Origin: Haemonchus contortus | Taxonomy: Eukaryota; Nematoda; Chromadorea; Rhabditida; Trichostrongylidae | Reading direction: 5' to 3' | Length of the DNA stretch: 64,000 bases | Assembly: GCA_000469685.2 (NCBI GenBank) | Contig: LS997565.1 | Location: 34,088,145-34,152,144 of the forward strand | In this document: positions 37,701-49,174 of the stretch, one piece after another | How positions within the stretch are numbered: the stretch's first letter is position 1 | Layout: each line of letters opens with the position of its first letter | Made by a program: the position numbers and the translations under genes | Notes under the pieces: generated by a model | What the model was told of the DNA's origin: nothing | Seen by the model: the letters and a program-made list of their open reading frames with translations, nothing else | The model's database searches: none

Positions 37701-38712
37701 GCGCAGTCTGCTCTAAAATCTGAAACAAATCTCTTGAACCTTCGAAAACGAGGACGTATATACTCATGAGAATTGCTCCAAAATAAATGGGGCTAGAATT
37801 AATCATATACATATGTTACTCATAGTTATACTCATACATACATGCATAATTCCTAATTTCAATGTCTGATATTATCCATAACAACACAATCCAAGAGCAG
37901 GAAAAAAGGAAAGATGAATAAAAAAATAAGTAGTTGTGAGTTGGTCGAATTTTAGACGAAGCTTAGCTTCAACATGCGCGCAGTGATAGATTCTACAATG
38001 ATCTACCTTAACAGTTTTTGATCAATACAATAGCCACGTAAGCTAAAGAAGACGAAATACAAAGAAGAACAGGTCAAGAAAATGAATGAACCACATATAA
38101 TCTTGTGAGAACATTCAAGAAGCAAACGGACACAGATGCCCAATATTACTAGGTTCTTCTTAGTTGGGTAAAACAGTGCACTTTACAGTGAACAAGAGCA
38201 ATCCAATCAATAGATGAAGATCATTCGATTAATCACATTAGAGATAAAATTAAGATCAAAGATATTACAGGATAAGTAATCAAATGAAACATACGATATC
38301 ACTGTTACTTGCAGCTAAATCCAACCCCAAAAAATTGGCAGACGAGTTGCACGCCACATTTGTCAACTTTTTGCGACAACAGTGAAATCATGCAATTCGT
38401 TGCGGGACCAGTAGCCGCCATCTCTCAACGCCGATCAATGCAACCATCCCTCTTGTTTTTCTACTTCCTACACTATTCTACCACGATTCTGATCTGATGA
38501 CTGTTCTATTCCGCAAGATTCTACGCTGACACTAGATTTTGATTCTATGCAAGATTCTGCTGCCGCTCTACTGGACACCCAGTGCTAACCGAGGCTAGAA
38601 TTTTATTTGTATGCCTTTATTCTGCTGATACCCTATTATCTGCTTATCTATTCAAACTTAGGGTTTTGAAACTCGTATTCTGCCGGCGTACTGATTAATC
38701 CTGTCCATTTCA
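34736..38712. other. AT-rich region without a recognisable gene
   Basis: Short frames only. A perfect hairpin lies at 35619-35650: arms GCATACCCAGTAC and GTACTGGGTATGC around a 6-base loop. A smaller one overlaps its end (GCAAG-TCG-CTTGC, about 35649-35661). A plus-strand open frame at 37360-37623 has no motif and I do not call it. Confidence 0.4.
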
Positions 38713-38852
38713 TTCCACTCTTTCTTGGTTAGTGATTTGTTTGTTACTTGTCACATTTAAGGCTATGTGCATGCATTCTATTTTCCACTCTTTCTTGGTT
38801 AGTGATTTGTTTGTTACTTGTCACATTTAAGGCTATGTGCATGCATTCTGTT
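38713..38852 (+). repeat. Two tandem copies of a 70-bp unit
   Basis: Units at 38713-38782 and 38783-38852 differ at one visible position (A versus G near the end). The near identity means a recent duplication. The unit contains TTAGTGATTTGTTTGTTACT and has no coding or motif content that I recognise. Confidence 0.9.
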
Positions 38853-39145
38853 ACATCTCGCTTGTTGACTCTATTTCTTTAGGTGCTTCATACGTTGACT
38901 CTCTTTTACTTATCCCCTGGATTCTCTCATAATTACTTCTTCATTGCATAAACTCTGGAAGGACTGGAAACAGAACGCCGAATTTTTGAGACGTCAGGAA
39001 ACTATGAAAGCATACCTCAAAATACTCTCGATAGATACTCAACAACAAAACTAGTAACTAGGCGTCATAACGCTTGGATTGATTTGTAGTTAGCGAGCGA
39101 TGTATACCTTGCATTGATTGGAAAGTTCTGAACACGACCTCTGAA

Positions 39146-39530
39146 TCATTCTAGAGAAGAATCATACTGCTTCTGAAAGTTTTGCCTTCCTTCTGCTTTG
39201 CTGTTTAGGATTCGCAGACGAGAATAGCTTCGGTTTGCAAGAATCCTCTGCAGTGTTTGAAACGAACTTTCATGAAACAGGCAACCACCATTCAGCCCAC
39301 TTTGTAATACTAGTTCCTGTAAGATCATTCCGTCAGAGCGGCACCTAACAACTGTGCTGAATACAAGTAAAATTTCATTCATGCAGTAGTGCCCGAGCGT
39401 GTCGGAGTACCAAGTTTTGCAGTGAGAAATATTCCATAAAAGCTGAACAACATCATGGTTGGATATCGGGCTGAAATGATGAGTGCCCACTCGAGCAGTG
39501 GAGGCTAACCCGAATTTAACGACTCGCAAA
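39146..39530 (-). CDS. Possible exon of an unknown gene
   Basis: A minus-strand frame of about 127 codons is preceded by a good acceptor (TTTTTGCCAG before 39530) and ends at a TGA or equivalent stop near 39146. It starts LRVVKFGLASTARVG and holds DVVQLLWNISHC and FHESSFQTLQRILANRS. No family is recognised and no partner exon was found upstream. It could be a terminal exon or chance. Confidence 0.25.
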
Positions 39531-40310
39531 CTGGCAAAAACATTAGGCTAAACACATTCGACAGATGAGCTTCTGATGCTTTGCTTACAGGGCTATGCAT
39601 TCCTATCGGGATCTAACGACTTATGCAGAATCGACCAAATCAACAGGATTATTTTGAATGAGCATGGTGACCTCACGCGTGTCTAAAGGGATTTTGGAAA
39701 CCTCAGTGACCGAGGACGAACTGTAATGTGCACTAGAAGGTGAACAATAAAAGATTCCACGAAAGCAAAACCATGTCAATGGTATTGCATCAACACCTCC
39801 AACTATCGAGCTTATAGTTTTAAGAAAGTATTAAAAACTTACCAAAAGCATAGGATCATTCAGCATCATACAGTTCAAAGAGAGATCGTTTTTCTATCGT
39901 TTTTCTCTAATCAACGGAATCATGCCATGGACGACCCGACAAAGGAAAAACAAACGATTAAAACAAGAAAGCAAAAAACAAACCTCCACGCTGAGTTCGA
40001 TTTTCCTCCAATTCGTATTCCTGTTTGACCTTTGTTTTTCGTAGGTCCTCTTGTTGTGATTTAAATTGCCTTATAGCAGAATTGACGTGCTCGAATTATT
40101 CATGAACCAAATTAATCTTCGCCGAATTTCCTAACAAACACAGAATCAAGTGTGACGTCATCAGCACGGTTCAAGGTTCATTTGCACTCAAAAGAAACAC
40201 AAATACTCACGTAGTTTAAGTTGCTCACAACATATTTTTGTTCTCCCGACGTCACTGGCAGTTGATTAACTTTTGATAGATGTTTGTCAATTGTTTCTTC
40301 ATGAGGCACC

Positions 40311-41189
40311 TTAACCCGTTGGTAACAACGTGCGTTTAGACTTTTTGGGCACAATTTCGCGGTCGTGCCGACCGCGGGACACATATGTCCCGCGCTGTCC
40401 CTTGAGGTGCGCCTTTCGAAGCTTGAATGTGAAACCTACTTCTAACTACTTGTCGCTACCTAGATGATTAATAAAATGAAAATCACTCAAAAGTGTTCTG
40501 TATAGTAAATATTCCTCTTCAAGAATCGCTCATACGAATACTTTACAACTCTGACCAACTTCTGACAATTTCGGTCCACGGAGAGCAAGGGCTACTGAAG
40601 AAGGTAGATGATATCGAAGAAGATATGGAATCTGAATCAGAAGAAGTACAATCTGATAATGAAAAGCATTTCATCGTGGCTAAGCGATGCTTCGCTTAGC
40701 TTCGATGCTTGGTCTTTTAGTGGTGTCTCCAGCTTACATGATGTTGTTTATGACTGTCAAGAACCAACAGACTTATACGAACTGTTTCTCAATAGAGAGA
40801 TTCTGGACCTGATCGTTAGAGTAATCGATAGCTACGAGAGACGACAAAACGAAGAATTCCAAAGAACCAGCGCTGAAGAAATGAGAAAAATTTATTCAAT
40901 AGCTACTAAAGTACATTCAATAGCTTTCTTCAACGTTTTCATTCTACTTGCATGTTGATCTCAATATAAATGTCGATGTTTTAAGTAGGCCCGAAATTTT
41001 GTGAGACTTAGAAAACTTGTGTGAAAATGAAGCATACCTGATCTTTTCAAGGATCATTGCGTTTATAGCTTTGCTACTGTTTGTTCTGTAATATAAACAC
41101 AAAAACCATTTAAATTAATCACGCACGCGCTAAAAAATTGCGGAATGGGCGCGGGACATATGTGTCCCCCGTTGTCGTCAACGTGTTAT
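40311..41189 (+). mobile_element. piggyBac-like element, deletion derivative
   Basis: The left end is TTAACCCGTTGGTAACAACG (40311). The right end, reversed, is ATAACACGTTGACGACAACG, so the TTAA target is intact on the left and one base off on the right (TTAT, 41186-41189). Just inside both ends is a strong subterminal inverted block: GCGGGACACATATGTCCCGC on the left (about 40374) and its reverse complement, with a small mismatch, on the right (about 41153). At 879 bp it is far shorter than an autonomous piggyBac (about 2.4 kb or more). It contains the N-terminal part of a transposase. Confidence 0.75.
40550..40958 (+). pseudogene. piggyBac-type transposase N-terminal fragment
   Basis: An acidic leader (DDIEEDMESESEEVQSDNE) sits in one frame up to about 40690. 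After a frameshift it continues as DASLSFDAWSFSGVSSLHD and then EPTDLYELFLNREILDLIV and RVIDSYERRQNEEF. That last stretch fits the start of the piggyBac DDE domain, which typically reads P-x-D-x-F-x-LFF-x-(D/E)-E-L-x-x-LIV-x-x-TN-x-Y. The catalytic Asp residues and the C-terminal Cys-rich region are absent, so the piece is inactive. Confidence 0.65.
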
Positions 41190-42874
41190 CATATTCTAGT
41201 ATGACAACGAATAGAATAAAACATTTACTTTTCCTGGCACTTCGACGATTTATTTCACCAGGAGTTTTTGAGAGGTACAGGAGAAATTCTCAAATCTGTG
41301 AAGTGACTGACAAGAAAAGATTCAATGGAAACGTTATTGGGTTTGCTTTGTACAGCTAATGAAACCAAATATGCGGTGAATATGCGAGATCTCAATTCAA
41401 AATTATTCTACCACAGAAAAGATATCAGTTTTGCTAAGTTTACATGAGCTACTTGAGCATGAGATACCAGCGATCAGACAGTAATGAATGAGTAGAAAAG
41501 GAATTAATAAGGTTAGTATTCGAAAGGAAGTCAGCGCGCTTATTCCATCATGGTACGCAGCTTCGCTTAACCATATTCATCTGTAATCAAATAGAACAAG
41601 AATAATGCCATTACTACACCTTTCTCAACATTCATTTACAATGTATACACGCGTTAATTACAACAAATAAGTGAACAAAACTAATGGGTTCTAACTAAAA
41701 ATATAGGCTACGCTCCGGTGCATGTCGCGTGAGTAGCTTTTAGCTCATGGCCAAAAATGCGGCAAAGGGCGGGATAATGTCAGAACATGTTTTCTTCTGT
41801 TTCTATTCTTCTCTTTCTTCTGTTTCTATTTCTTTTCACTTACTCGCTATACGTTCTGTATTCTTGTGCGTTGGCAGTCCCGAAAACCGTTTATTCTTGT
41901 ACAAGTTGTGTTTGAGAGCAAAGGCATGTTTTTCGATTTCAATTCAACTCAGAATTAACCACCACAGTAGGAACAGAAAAACTACCGCCTAATCTCTGCT
42001 GCCTGTGTTTTCGAGGTTTTCGTAGTGGTTTCCACGAACCTTAGTATTGTAAACCTTTTCTCAGAAGTGAGGGTACTTGCTCCTAACACATGCAATGATC
42101 TCCTCACCTCTAACTACTGTGATCGCCACAGCTTTCAACACGTATTGTCCTCATGATCCCAAAAGGCAGAAAGCATATTCTGACGTGATCCTTGCTCATT
42201 GCTGTATTTTTGACAATGGCCCAATAGCGTGCACGCGACACACGCCAGAGAGTGCCTATATTCTCAGTTGCGGCTGAATTAATGTAGTGAACATTCAGAA
42301 AAACTCACCGCGCTTGTATATTATCGCGAAGTGCAGGTTCAACATGTGAAATTGATGTGTAATGAAATAAATCATGTTATTAAACTAATACAAAATTCTC
42401 AACATCAAACATCAATGTATAAACGTGCTCATTACAATGGTTAGACGAAAAAGAAGAGTTGGAGAGTAAGCAGTTGAGGAAGGAACTTCCATTCCAGCAA
42501 AAAGTGCCGGTTTCGCATGCATTATTAATGCGTAACATAATAAAATAGTCCAGAACAAACAAGCACAGTGCTCTCAACCTTATACGATGTTTTTTCACGT
42601 TTTAATCACTACGATCAAGTGAAAAAGGGACAAACAATGGAGCTAACAATCTAAAAACCACCATTTCTTCTCGAAATGCACGTGCTTAGTAAACAAAGCA
42701 ATAAACGTATATAAAACATGAAGATAACAGTGCTAACATTAAACAATACAATATCTACGAGCGTATAGCTAAATAGGTTGGAAAGAGAAGAGTAAGACAT
42801 GAAACGGCAAAAGCTAAATAAGCAACAAAAAGTTAGTTCATGATAAGATGAACACAGACTTCTGTTCTTTCTAC
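41190..42874. other. Region without a recognisable gene
   Basis: Only short frames without motifs or good splice context on either strand. Confidence 0.35.
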
Positions 42875-43740
42875 CTTGTATACATCCTCGACTAGGTTCA
42901 AGACAAGGTTCTGTTGGAAGAGTTGAACAAGTTGCATGGCTGGTTGCGTGCAGACAGGTAGCGCCCAAAAGAAGGTCTCGGAGCTCAGGGACATCTTTAC
43001 CTTCTCTCCCCGTCTAGCCAGTTTCTGGACAATCGAGTAAATAAGAAACTGCTGACCGGATATCGTAAGTGGTGACCATTCGTACCGCAGTCCCTTTATA
43101 CATGCGCTCTGCGGATTAGGTATAGGTCGGTACCGGCTTTTCCACCGCTCCGGTCCAACCACACCGCAGTTCTTGAGCTTTTCACTTACAACGGTAAAGT
43201 ACTGACCCAGCAACACTGCGCCTGTCAGAGAAGACGTAGTTGGTACGTAATGGTTCCTTCAGGGATCTATCCATCTAAGCTCTGAAGTCGTTCCATGTGT
43301 GATTGTTATACGTTTACTGAACTTACAATAGGTCTGACTTCTCCGGCATCACGGGCCATTTCGCACTCCACGCGTCCCTCAGCAGTCTGGAAGAAGCGGT
43401 TTCTTCTCATGCACCGCATCGACGTTGCTCTCCTTGAAAACTTTCCTCAGAGCACACCTAGATACTGGGCGATGAATACTAACCCTCCATGTAACAGTTG
43501 ATCACATCACTTTACCACCTCGTACGTTACCGGCCAGATATTCGTTGCATAGTGACATTTGAGGGCGCCATTTGGGAAGTGGGCAACATCTCGAGCCCAT
43601 AGCCCTACCGCTTCCCGACTCACCTGAGGAGCATGCCAATGGAAGACGTGCTCCCTTCCTGATGAATTCCATAAGGTCACGTGCGCGCTCCGCCTAGCTT
43701 CTCGCGTTTATGAGTGGCCGATCCCAATTACATTAACAAG
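42875..43740 (-). pseudogene. Coding-like remnant of unknown family
   Basis: Minus strand 43221-42875 has a good acceptor (TCTCTGACAG), an open frame of 115 codons (AVLLGQYFTVVSEKLKNCG ... WSPLTISGQQFLIYSIVQ) and a GTAGAA donor. Upstream, 43740-43327 reads as coding in pieces, for example HAPQVSREAVGLWARDVAHF and QTAEGRVECEMARDAGEV. It contains stops, and its GTAAGT donor at 43326 is in a phase that does not fit the next exon. I do not recognise the family. A degraded gene or element fits better than an intact gene. Confidence 0.35.
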
Positions 43741-43916
43741 ATCACGTTGAGCTGATGTGACCACGCCGCACACACGACTTTGCGGTAGCAACACAAATTG
43801 CCTTCCTTGATCAGAAAACTACCATCTTGTAATGAAAGCCAAATACAGTTTTCAGGGGGATTTGTTCATCCTTTTGCATTGTTTTGTTGATAGACTTTGT
43901 TTTCTGTTCTGTGTTC

Positions 43917-44202
43917 TTCGTGTTTGCTTTTCGTTTAGAATTCTATTCCCTTTAATTCCACGTTAATGCTCCATCTACAGCTCAGCTACATAAAGTAGTA
44001 ACAAAAAAATAAGAGCTGAAGAAAATAAATGTTGAGCCGAGGCACCCTGTGGTTTCGCCTTCGTGTTTGTTTTTCGTTTAGAATTCTACTCTTTTTAATT
44101 CCACGTTAAAGCTCCATATACAGCTCAGCTACATAAAGTAGTAACAAAAAATATGAGCTGAAGAAAATAAATGTTGAACCGAGGCAATCCTGTGGTTTCG
44201 CT
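43917..44202 (+). repeat. Two tandem copies of a 143-bp unit
   Basis: Units at 43917-44059 and 44060-44202 are about 90% identical. Shared blocks include TTTAGAATTCTA, ACAGCTCAGCTACATAAAGT and AGCTGAAGAAAATAAATGTT. The divergence makes this an older duplication than the one at 38713. Confidence 0.88.
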
Positions 44203-44627
44203 TGCGTACGACTCCCATCACTTCAGTGACCAATCCACGCAAGTTTTGATCCACTAGTTCGTAAGTAGCAAGGAAGGACGAGAGAGAAGACAATGTTAGG
44301 GGATATGAATATGTGGAAATAGAGCTCGAAGAAAACAAGTTATTCCATAGGTCGGTGACAGGAACGCGCTAGTGAACAACGGTAAAGAATAACAAGGAAA
44401 TTAAAGTATTACAAATTACAACAACGATCAGGTGAAATACTAGGCATGAATCAAGTAAACACTTATTTGAAACTTACCACGCCACTATTTATCGACATCT
44501 GTGAGACGCACACACAGTTTTAACGTGCAAAGAATTAAACTGCTTGGAGCAAGCAAAGATAATGCCGTCAATAGCAAGCAATTTCGTATCAAACTGGTAA
44601 TAATAAATAAATAAATAAAAACCAAAG

Positions 44628-44845
44628 AATTCTCACAAGGTTGGCGATTTATGCTCAAAACTTCAGACGGGACTCGAACCCGTACTTGTGCTTTCCGAGC
44701 ACCTTGTTCTATCAATTACAATACCAAAACCCCGCTTGCCCTAGTAAATTATCAGTACAACTTGTTGAGCGGGTCGGCCGATATCAGCACAAAACCGTTA
44801 GGCTGAAAGCTTTATATGATAAAACTTGGTTGACTTGATGTTTTG
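44628..44845 (-). repeat. tRNA-derived SINE-like repeat, family B, complete copy
   Basis: On the minus strand the tRNA-like head reads GGTATTGTAATTGATAGAAC (A-box side) and TACGGGTTCGAGTCCCGTCT, a good T-arm with the B box GGTTCGAGTCC. Flanking blocks (CTCACAAGGTTGGCGATTT on one side, GTTGAGCGGGTCGGCCGATA on the other) recur at 29.9-30.5 kb. The A-box side is too diverged from a cloverleaf for a functional tRNA. Confidence 0.65.
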
Positions 44846-45639
44846 TTAACTGCTGTTTATTCGCCGCAGTACGCGACGGATTACATCAAAACGACAGGTC
44901 GAATCAAAGAATTATTTGAGTTAATATTTGAAGGCAACTCGCCAGCTAATATTTCATAGAGATACACGATACACGTGCTGATTCAAAGTCTGAAGAATAT
45001 ATAAAGGATATAATGCATTAAACAGATAGAGAACATGATTCCAATATAAAACAACAAGAGGATATCTACAACATTACAGAAAACTTCATAAGAAAAGCGT
45101 AGCATATGTGGTTCTCCGAAGGAAACACACCACAGATTTTTGAGAGGGTGCATGCAGATAGTCTCGAGTGAAGAATTCTCTAAACCAAAGTCAGAGATAA
45201 TTCTTGATATTGACCAAGAAGATATCAATTTCTCGCAGTAAGGAACAAATAAGGAAAAAAAAAGAATTCCACAACGTTTTAAATACCCTATCATGCAGGA
45301 ATTGTAGGGAAAGCTATGAAATGCAATAATTGATTACGTTTGCTCTTCAACACTTTTTCTTTGAGTGTTCTTGACATCTATAAAGAGCATTTCTATAAAA
45401 CGTGGTCTAAAAACGCGAGTATAAAATCTGATAAAAGTATATCTCCACAGGCTAACATAAATCACATGAGAAAAACACTACATGAATTTTAAAAATCCAA
45501 TAATTTTTCATGATCAGTTGAGTAAAATGAAAACGTTGTGGGGGGGGGGAGGCATACATTATCTTTTGGCAACAAACTAACACGGTATAACGTGTTGATC
45601 CGTGTCATACAGGCTTTGTATGTTGCCTGTAATCGTCCA

Positions 45640-45795
45640 TATGCTTACTGCTCATGTCCAAATCGTTTCTCGAAAAGACAACGCTACTTATGGCATAGAG
45701 TCGGAGGAGGGGAGGGGGCGCAGGTTCATTCAAGGGTAATATCACAGAAACGATTTTATCGTGAACTGTACCACTGAGAGGGACTTTCAGAAGCA
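45640..45795 (+). repeat. Fragment of repeat family R1
   Basis: It shares the terminal part of R1, ending ACGATTTTATCGTGAACTGT followed by a diverged version of the TTTAAA junction. It is flanked on the right by a TA-rich microsatellite (about 45796-45856). Confidence 0.55.
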
Positions 45796-45856
45796 TGATA
45801 TAGTATATGTATACATATATTTATATATAGATTGAGTATATATATATATATAGTTG
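45796..45856. repeat. TA-rich microsatellite
   Basis: Runs of TATATA interrupted by a short GATTGAG segment. Simple sequence only. Confidence 0.8.
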
Positions 45857-46290
45857 TCTTATTTATGGCTACATACATGTCATATGGCTATAAAGACAGC
45901 ATAAATGTTAAGTAAGCTATGACTAGCATAATTTTTCGATATACAAGAAGAGCTTCACTCATTACTAGTCTATGAAAAACGAAGGCAATAGCAAACGAGA
46001 CCGGATGTCTCCCTTTACAACCCAGGTGTCTTGCTTATAGGTTCTAGGTGCTGTCGTACTCCGTGTACATAAATTGGAGGCATACACAGCAGAATGGCTC
46101 ATTCTTCATAAGCATTCTGGCGAATGTTATATGAGCAAGGTAGAGGTTGAGAATTTTACACAACTCGTCAGAATGTAGAAGTGTGTTAAATATGTGTTAC
46201 CTGGCATAGGCTCTAATTTCAAACGTAGCTTTCGTCATTTATACTTATATTTGAAGAAAGTTGTATATCTCAAATCACCACTGTTTTATA

Positions 46291-47863
46291 CAGTGCGTTT
46301 CATAATTATAAGGTCACCCTCAATTTTTGCACTTTCAAAAAAAGTAATCATTAAGGATTTTTTCTAGCGTCATGAACAGATTCCCCAGCACGAATAACCT
46401 AGGTATCCGTTGCTTAGCCGCTGCTGCATTCTTCTGAACTTTTTTAGAACAGTTCGTCGGTTTTTGCACCGTTTCATAATTATAAGGTCACCCTGAGAAA
46501 GTGAACAATTATTTAGGAAAGAGAGGAAATTTCGTGTTTGAAGATACTTGTAAAGGTAAGCATGTGTAGCAAAGGCATTTCTAAACCTGACTGTCAACAT
46601 GGCTCGTGGTCATCTGCTTTCCTCTGATGAGAAGGCTCATCATGAAGGTGGGCCCTGTACTCAAGCCATTTCCAGGCAAATAGAAAGATCCCCTTGGTCC
46701 ATTCGGAGATTTCTAGAGAGTCCTCATGTCGTTAGATATAACACCGACTGTGGACACCCATGAAAGATTACTACCCGTGACGAGCGGAAAATTCTGAGGA
46801 CTGTTTCCAACAGTACGTCCTCCTTGAACCAGATCCGATCGGAATTAAACCTCTCTGTGTTGAAAACTACAGTCTGGAGAGCAGTGAGAAGATGTGAGAA
46901 CATCACCAGGCAAGCAATGGAGAAGGTGCCACGAATCACCGATCGTCACACAGAGGCTCGACTCGGATTTGCAAAGATGAACCTAGGGAGAGATTGGGCA
47001 AAGGTAGATCTGCATCGAAATCTCACCGTAGAGCTGAATAATTCCTACTCAGGTCGTCTTTTCGGATGAAAAGAAATTCAATCTGACGGAAACAAGCGGT
47101 ACTAATGCGAGTTGAGGAAGGAACCAGTCTACTTCAGCCGTCGCAGTTTCGGTGGAGGAAGCCTATGGTGCGGGGTGCGCTCTGCAATGATGTCGTGTTG
47201 TCGTTAGCTGCAGTATGGATTTCAAGGATTACCAGAAAGTCTTGGAGCATCATCTAGTACCTTTTCTATGCCATCGCCGTCACCTCAACTATGTCTTTCA
47301 ACAAGATAACGCTTACAATCATGTGAGCCGTGCAACGGATGAGTGGCTGCAATGCCAATAAATAAGCGTCCTACCATGGCCAGCTTGCAGTCCCGACCTC
47401 AGTCGGATGGAACATATCTGGGACATAATATTCAGACAGGTTTATGCGAATAACCGTCAGTCTCAGGGCAAAGAAGAGCTGAAGCGAGCACTTATCGAAG
47501 CATGGAGAGCAACCGATGAGGAACATCTTCGAAACCTAGTTTCTAGTATGCCACACAGGCTCTTTGATGTTGCTCCTAAACAAGGAGGAGCTATAGATTA
47601 TTAACTGTTGTACATGTGCCATTAACATTGATAAATCATTTACTTCCTCATGGTGACCTTATAATTATGAAACGGTGCAAAAGCCGACACTATCTTTAAA
47701 AAATTCGTAAAAAATTTGAGGTGAAAGATATTGCGACCAAAATTTGAGTACGGAGGTACATTGTGACGAGGAATCTACCAATGTTTGCCAAAAAATTCCA
47801 TCCCGGCTGCTTTCTCCGGAATCGCAAAAATCTGGGGTGACCTTATAATTATGAAACGCACTG
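46291..47863 (+). mobile_element. Tc1-like transposon with doubled (IR/DR) terminal repeats
   Basis: The element is 1573 bp, flanked by TA on both sides (46289-46290, 47864-47865). The outer inverted repeats are 30 bp, starting CAGTGCGTTTCATAATTATA. A second, inner inverted pair of 35 bp (46458-46492 and 47652-47686) repeats the core GTTTCATAATTATAAGGTCA about 175-185 bp inside each end. Two transposase-binding sites per end is the IR/DR layout known from Tc3 and Sleeping Beauty-type elements. The element is full length, but its transposase gene is broken. Confidence 0.92.
46599..47604 (+). pseudogene. Tc1-like transposase, broken
   Basis: The frame starts at the ATG at 46599 (MARGHLLSSDEKAHHEGG) with an N-terminal helix-turn-helix region and stops at an in-frame TGA (46761-46763). 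After this it continues as TTRDERKILRTVSNSTSSLN and VLKTTVWRAVRRCENITRQ, then shifts frame near 47050. VVFSDEKKFNL holds the first catalytic Asp and FQQDNAYNHVSRA the second. PWPACSPDLSRMEHIWDIIF holds the Glu of the D,D34E triad. Another TAA interrupts at 47359-47361, and the C-terminus ends at a TAA near 47604. Domain order and length fit a complete Tc1-like transposase, inactivated by at least two stops and a frameshift. Confidence 0.88.
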
Positions 47864-47865
47864 TA

Positions 47866-48650
47866 TCAGTTAGATTCTATAATCGTCATAGTTTTCATTT
47901 TTCTTCCTTTTATTTCTAGTCAGAGTATGATGAATATCTACATATGAATAATATAAGCGACATTGTTTCTTGCCACTTACTGAGAGGGTCAATGAACTCT
48001 TTTCCCCAGAACTGAGTAGATCACGAGTCGAAAAGCACGGGACTTATGTCACCATTCTTTGTGAAAGTTTCTTCAGCCTAAAAAGCCTTCAGCATGAAGC
48101 ACGCTCGCGAGCAACATGCTTTCAAAGTTGAGAGGGAACATTTTCTCAAAACTTTCCTGTTTTATGATATAAACCCTGTTTTATGATATAAACTTGGAAT
48201 GTAGAGCAACACAATAATTTATTGGTTCAATCATACACAGCTTTGAGTACAAGGTTCTCATTAATTCGTGACTCTATTCATCATTGTTGTCCATTTCAAG
48301 TCTGAGTAGTACACATCTTCCTCAGCCAAGTGCGAATTTTCTAAAGTAGCACTATACAGTGCTTTTAGGCAAGTAGTTATCCATGCTTTTGCATGTATGA
48401 AATTGGATGGAACAGTATAACCTTTATTTCACTTTTATGAGGGTCTAATTGAATGCGTTTTCTGAAGGAAGATGCCCTGCGACACTGTCGACAATTTTTA
48501 ACTTACTAGACCTAAGGTCTCCACGATAGTATTCATGTTATTGACCTGATTATAACAACATTTCATAATTTTTCTTTCTGCTCATGAAGGAGCAATCCAA
48601 TGGTACTAAAATGTGATGCAATTGTCAAAAGATATCCCTAGCACAGCAAT
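47866..48650. other. Region without a recognisable gene
   Basis: No gene seen. A 19-bp tandem duplication (CCTGTTTTATGATATAAAC) lies at 48156-48193. Confidence 0.4.
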
Positions 48651-48652
48651 CA

Positions 48653-49174
48653 GTGCAAGCGATATCAACTGATTACTGTACAACTACTGCAGAGACCAAT
48701 TCCATCCTCTCACTAGGCGCCATCGTTTCCTCCAACAATCTCTCAAAAGACCAGCGCAAGGTCAAGCTGAGCAAAAAGCACGCTTCAATGCGTTTTCTAA
48801 AGTGGAGTGTTTACAAATATAATTGGTTTTCCACTCAAGTTGAAAAATCGTCACTGCTCTCGTCAATACAAAATTCATCGCAAAATCTCTTTGCCTTATC
48901 GGTCCAACTTGGTCTTTATGGTGTGGTAGAACCGTCGTCTAAGCCTAAACCAAACAATACCAAAACAGATAAGTGCATTCATGTGCAGTCTATTAATCAT
49001 GCAAGAAATCCAAAAATCTCAGAGGATCACCTGAACTTGGAGGATCAGTATGACTCTGTTTCAGGAGAATTATCAGATTCCACAATCCAATCTTCACATC
49101 AGATTCGAATTCATACGTCGAGCTATATTACTTGTTCTGTAAAGAGAGGAATCCTTGTTGTTATAAGAACATAA
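48653..49174 (+). CDS. Long open frame, unknown status
   Basis: An open frame of about 173 codons that is unusually long for its AT-rich surroundings. No ATG stands at its head; an AATCAG sequence just before it could be a splice acceptor. It is rich in Ser, Asn and Lys and shows no signal peptide, membrane segment or known motif. It may be an exon of an unidentified gene, part of an element, or chance. Confidence 0.25.
   Translation: MQAISTDYCTTTAETNSILSLGAIVSSNNLSKDQRKVKLSKKHASMRFLKWSVYKYNWFSTQVEKSSLLSSIQNSSQNLFALSVQLGLYGVVEPSSKPKPNNTKTDKCIHVQSINHARNPKISEDHLNLEDQYDSVSGELSDSTIQSSHQIRIHTSSYITCSVKRGILVVIRT

Noticed and set aside
44640..44740. Possible tRNA gene on the minus strand (good T-arm)
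   Set aside because: The D-arm and anticodon side do not form a cloverleaf, and both flanks recur at 29.9-30.5 kb, so it is part of a repeat family.
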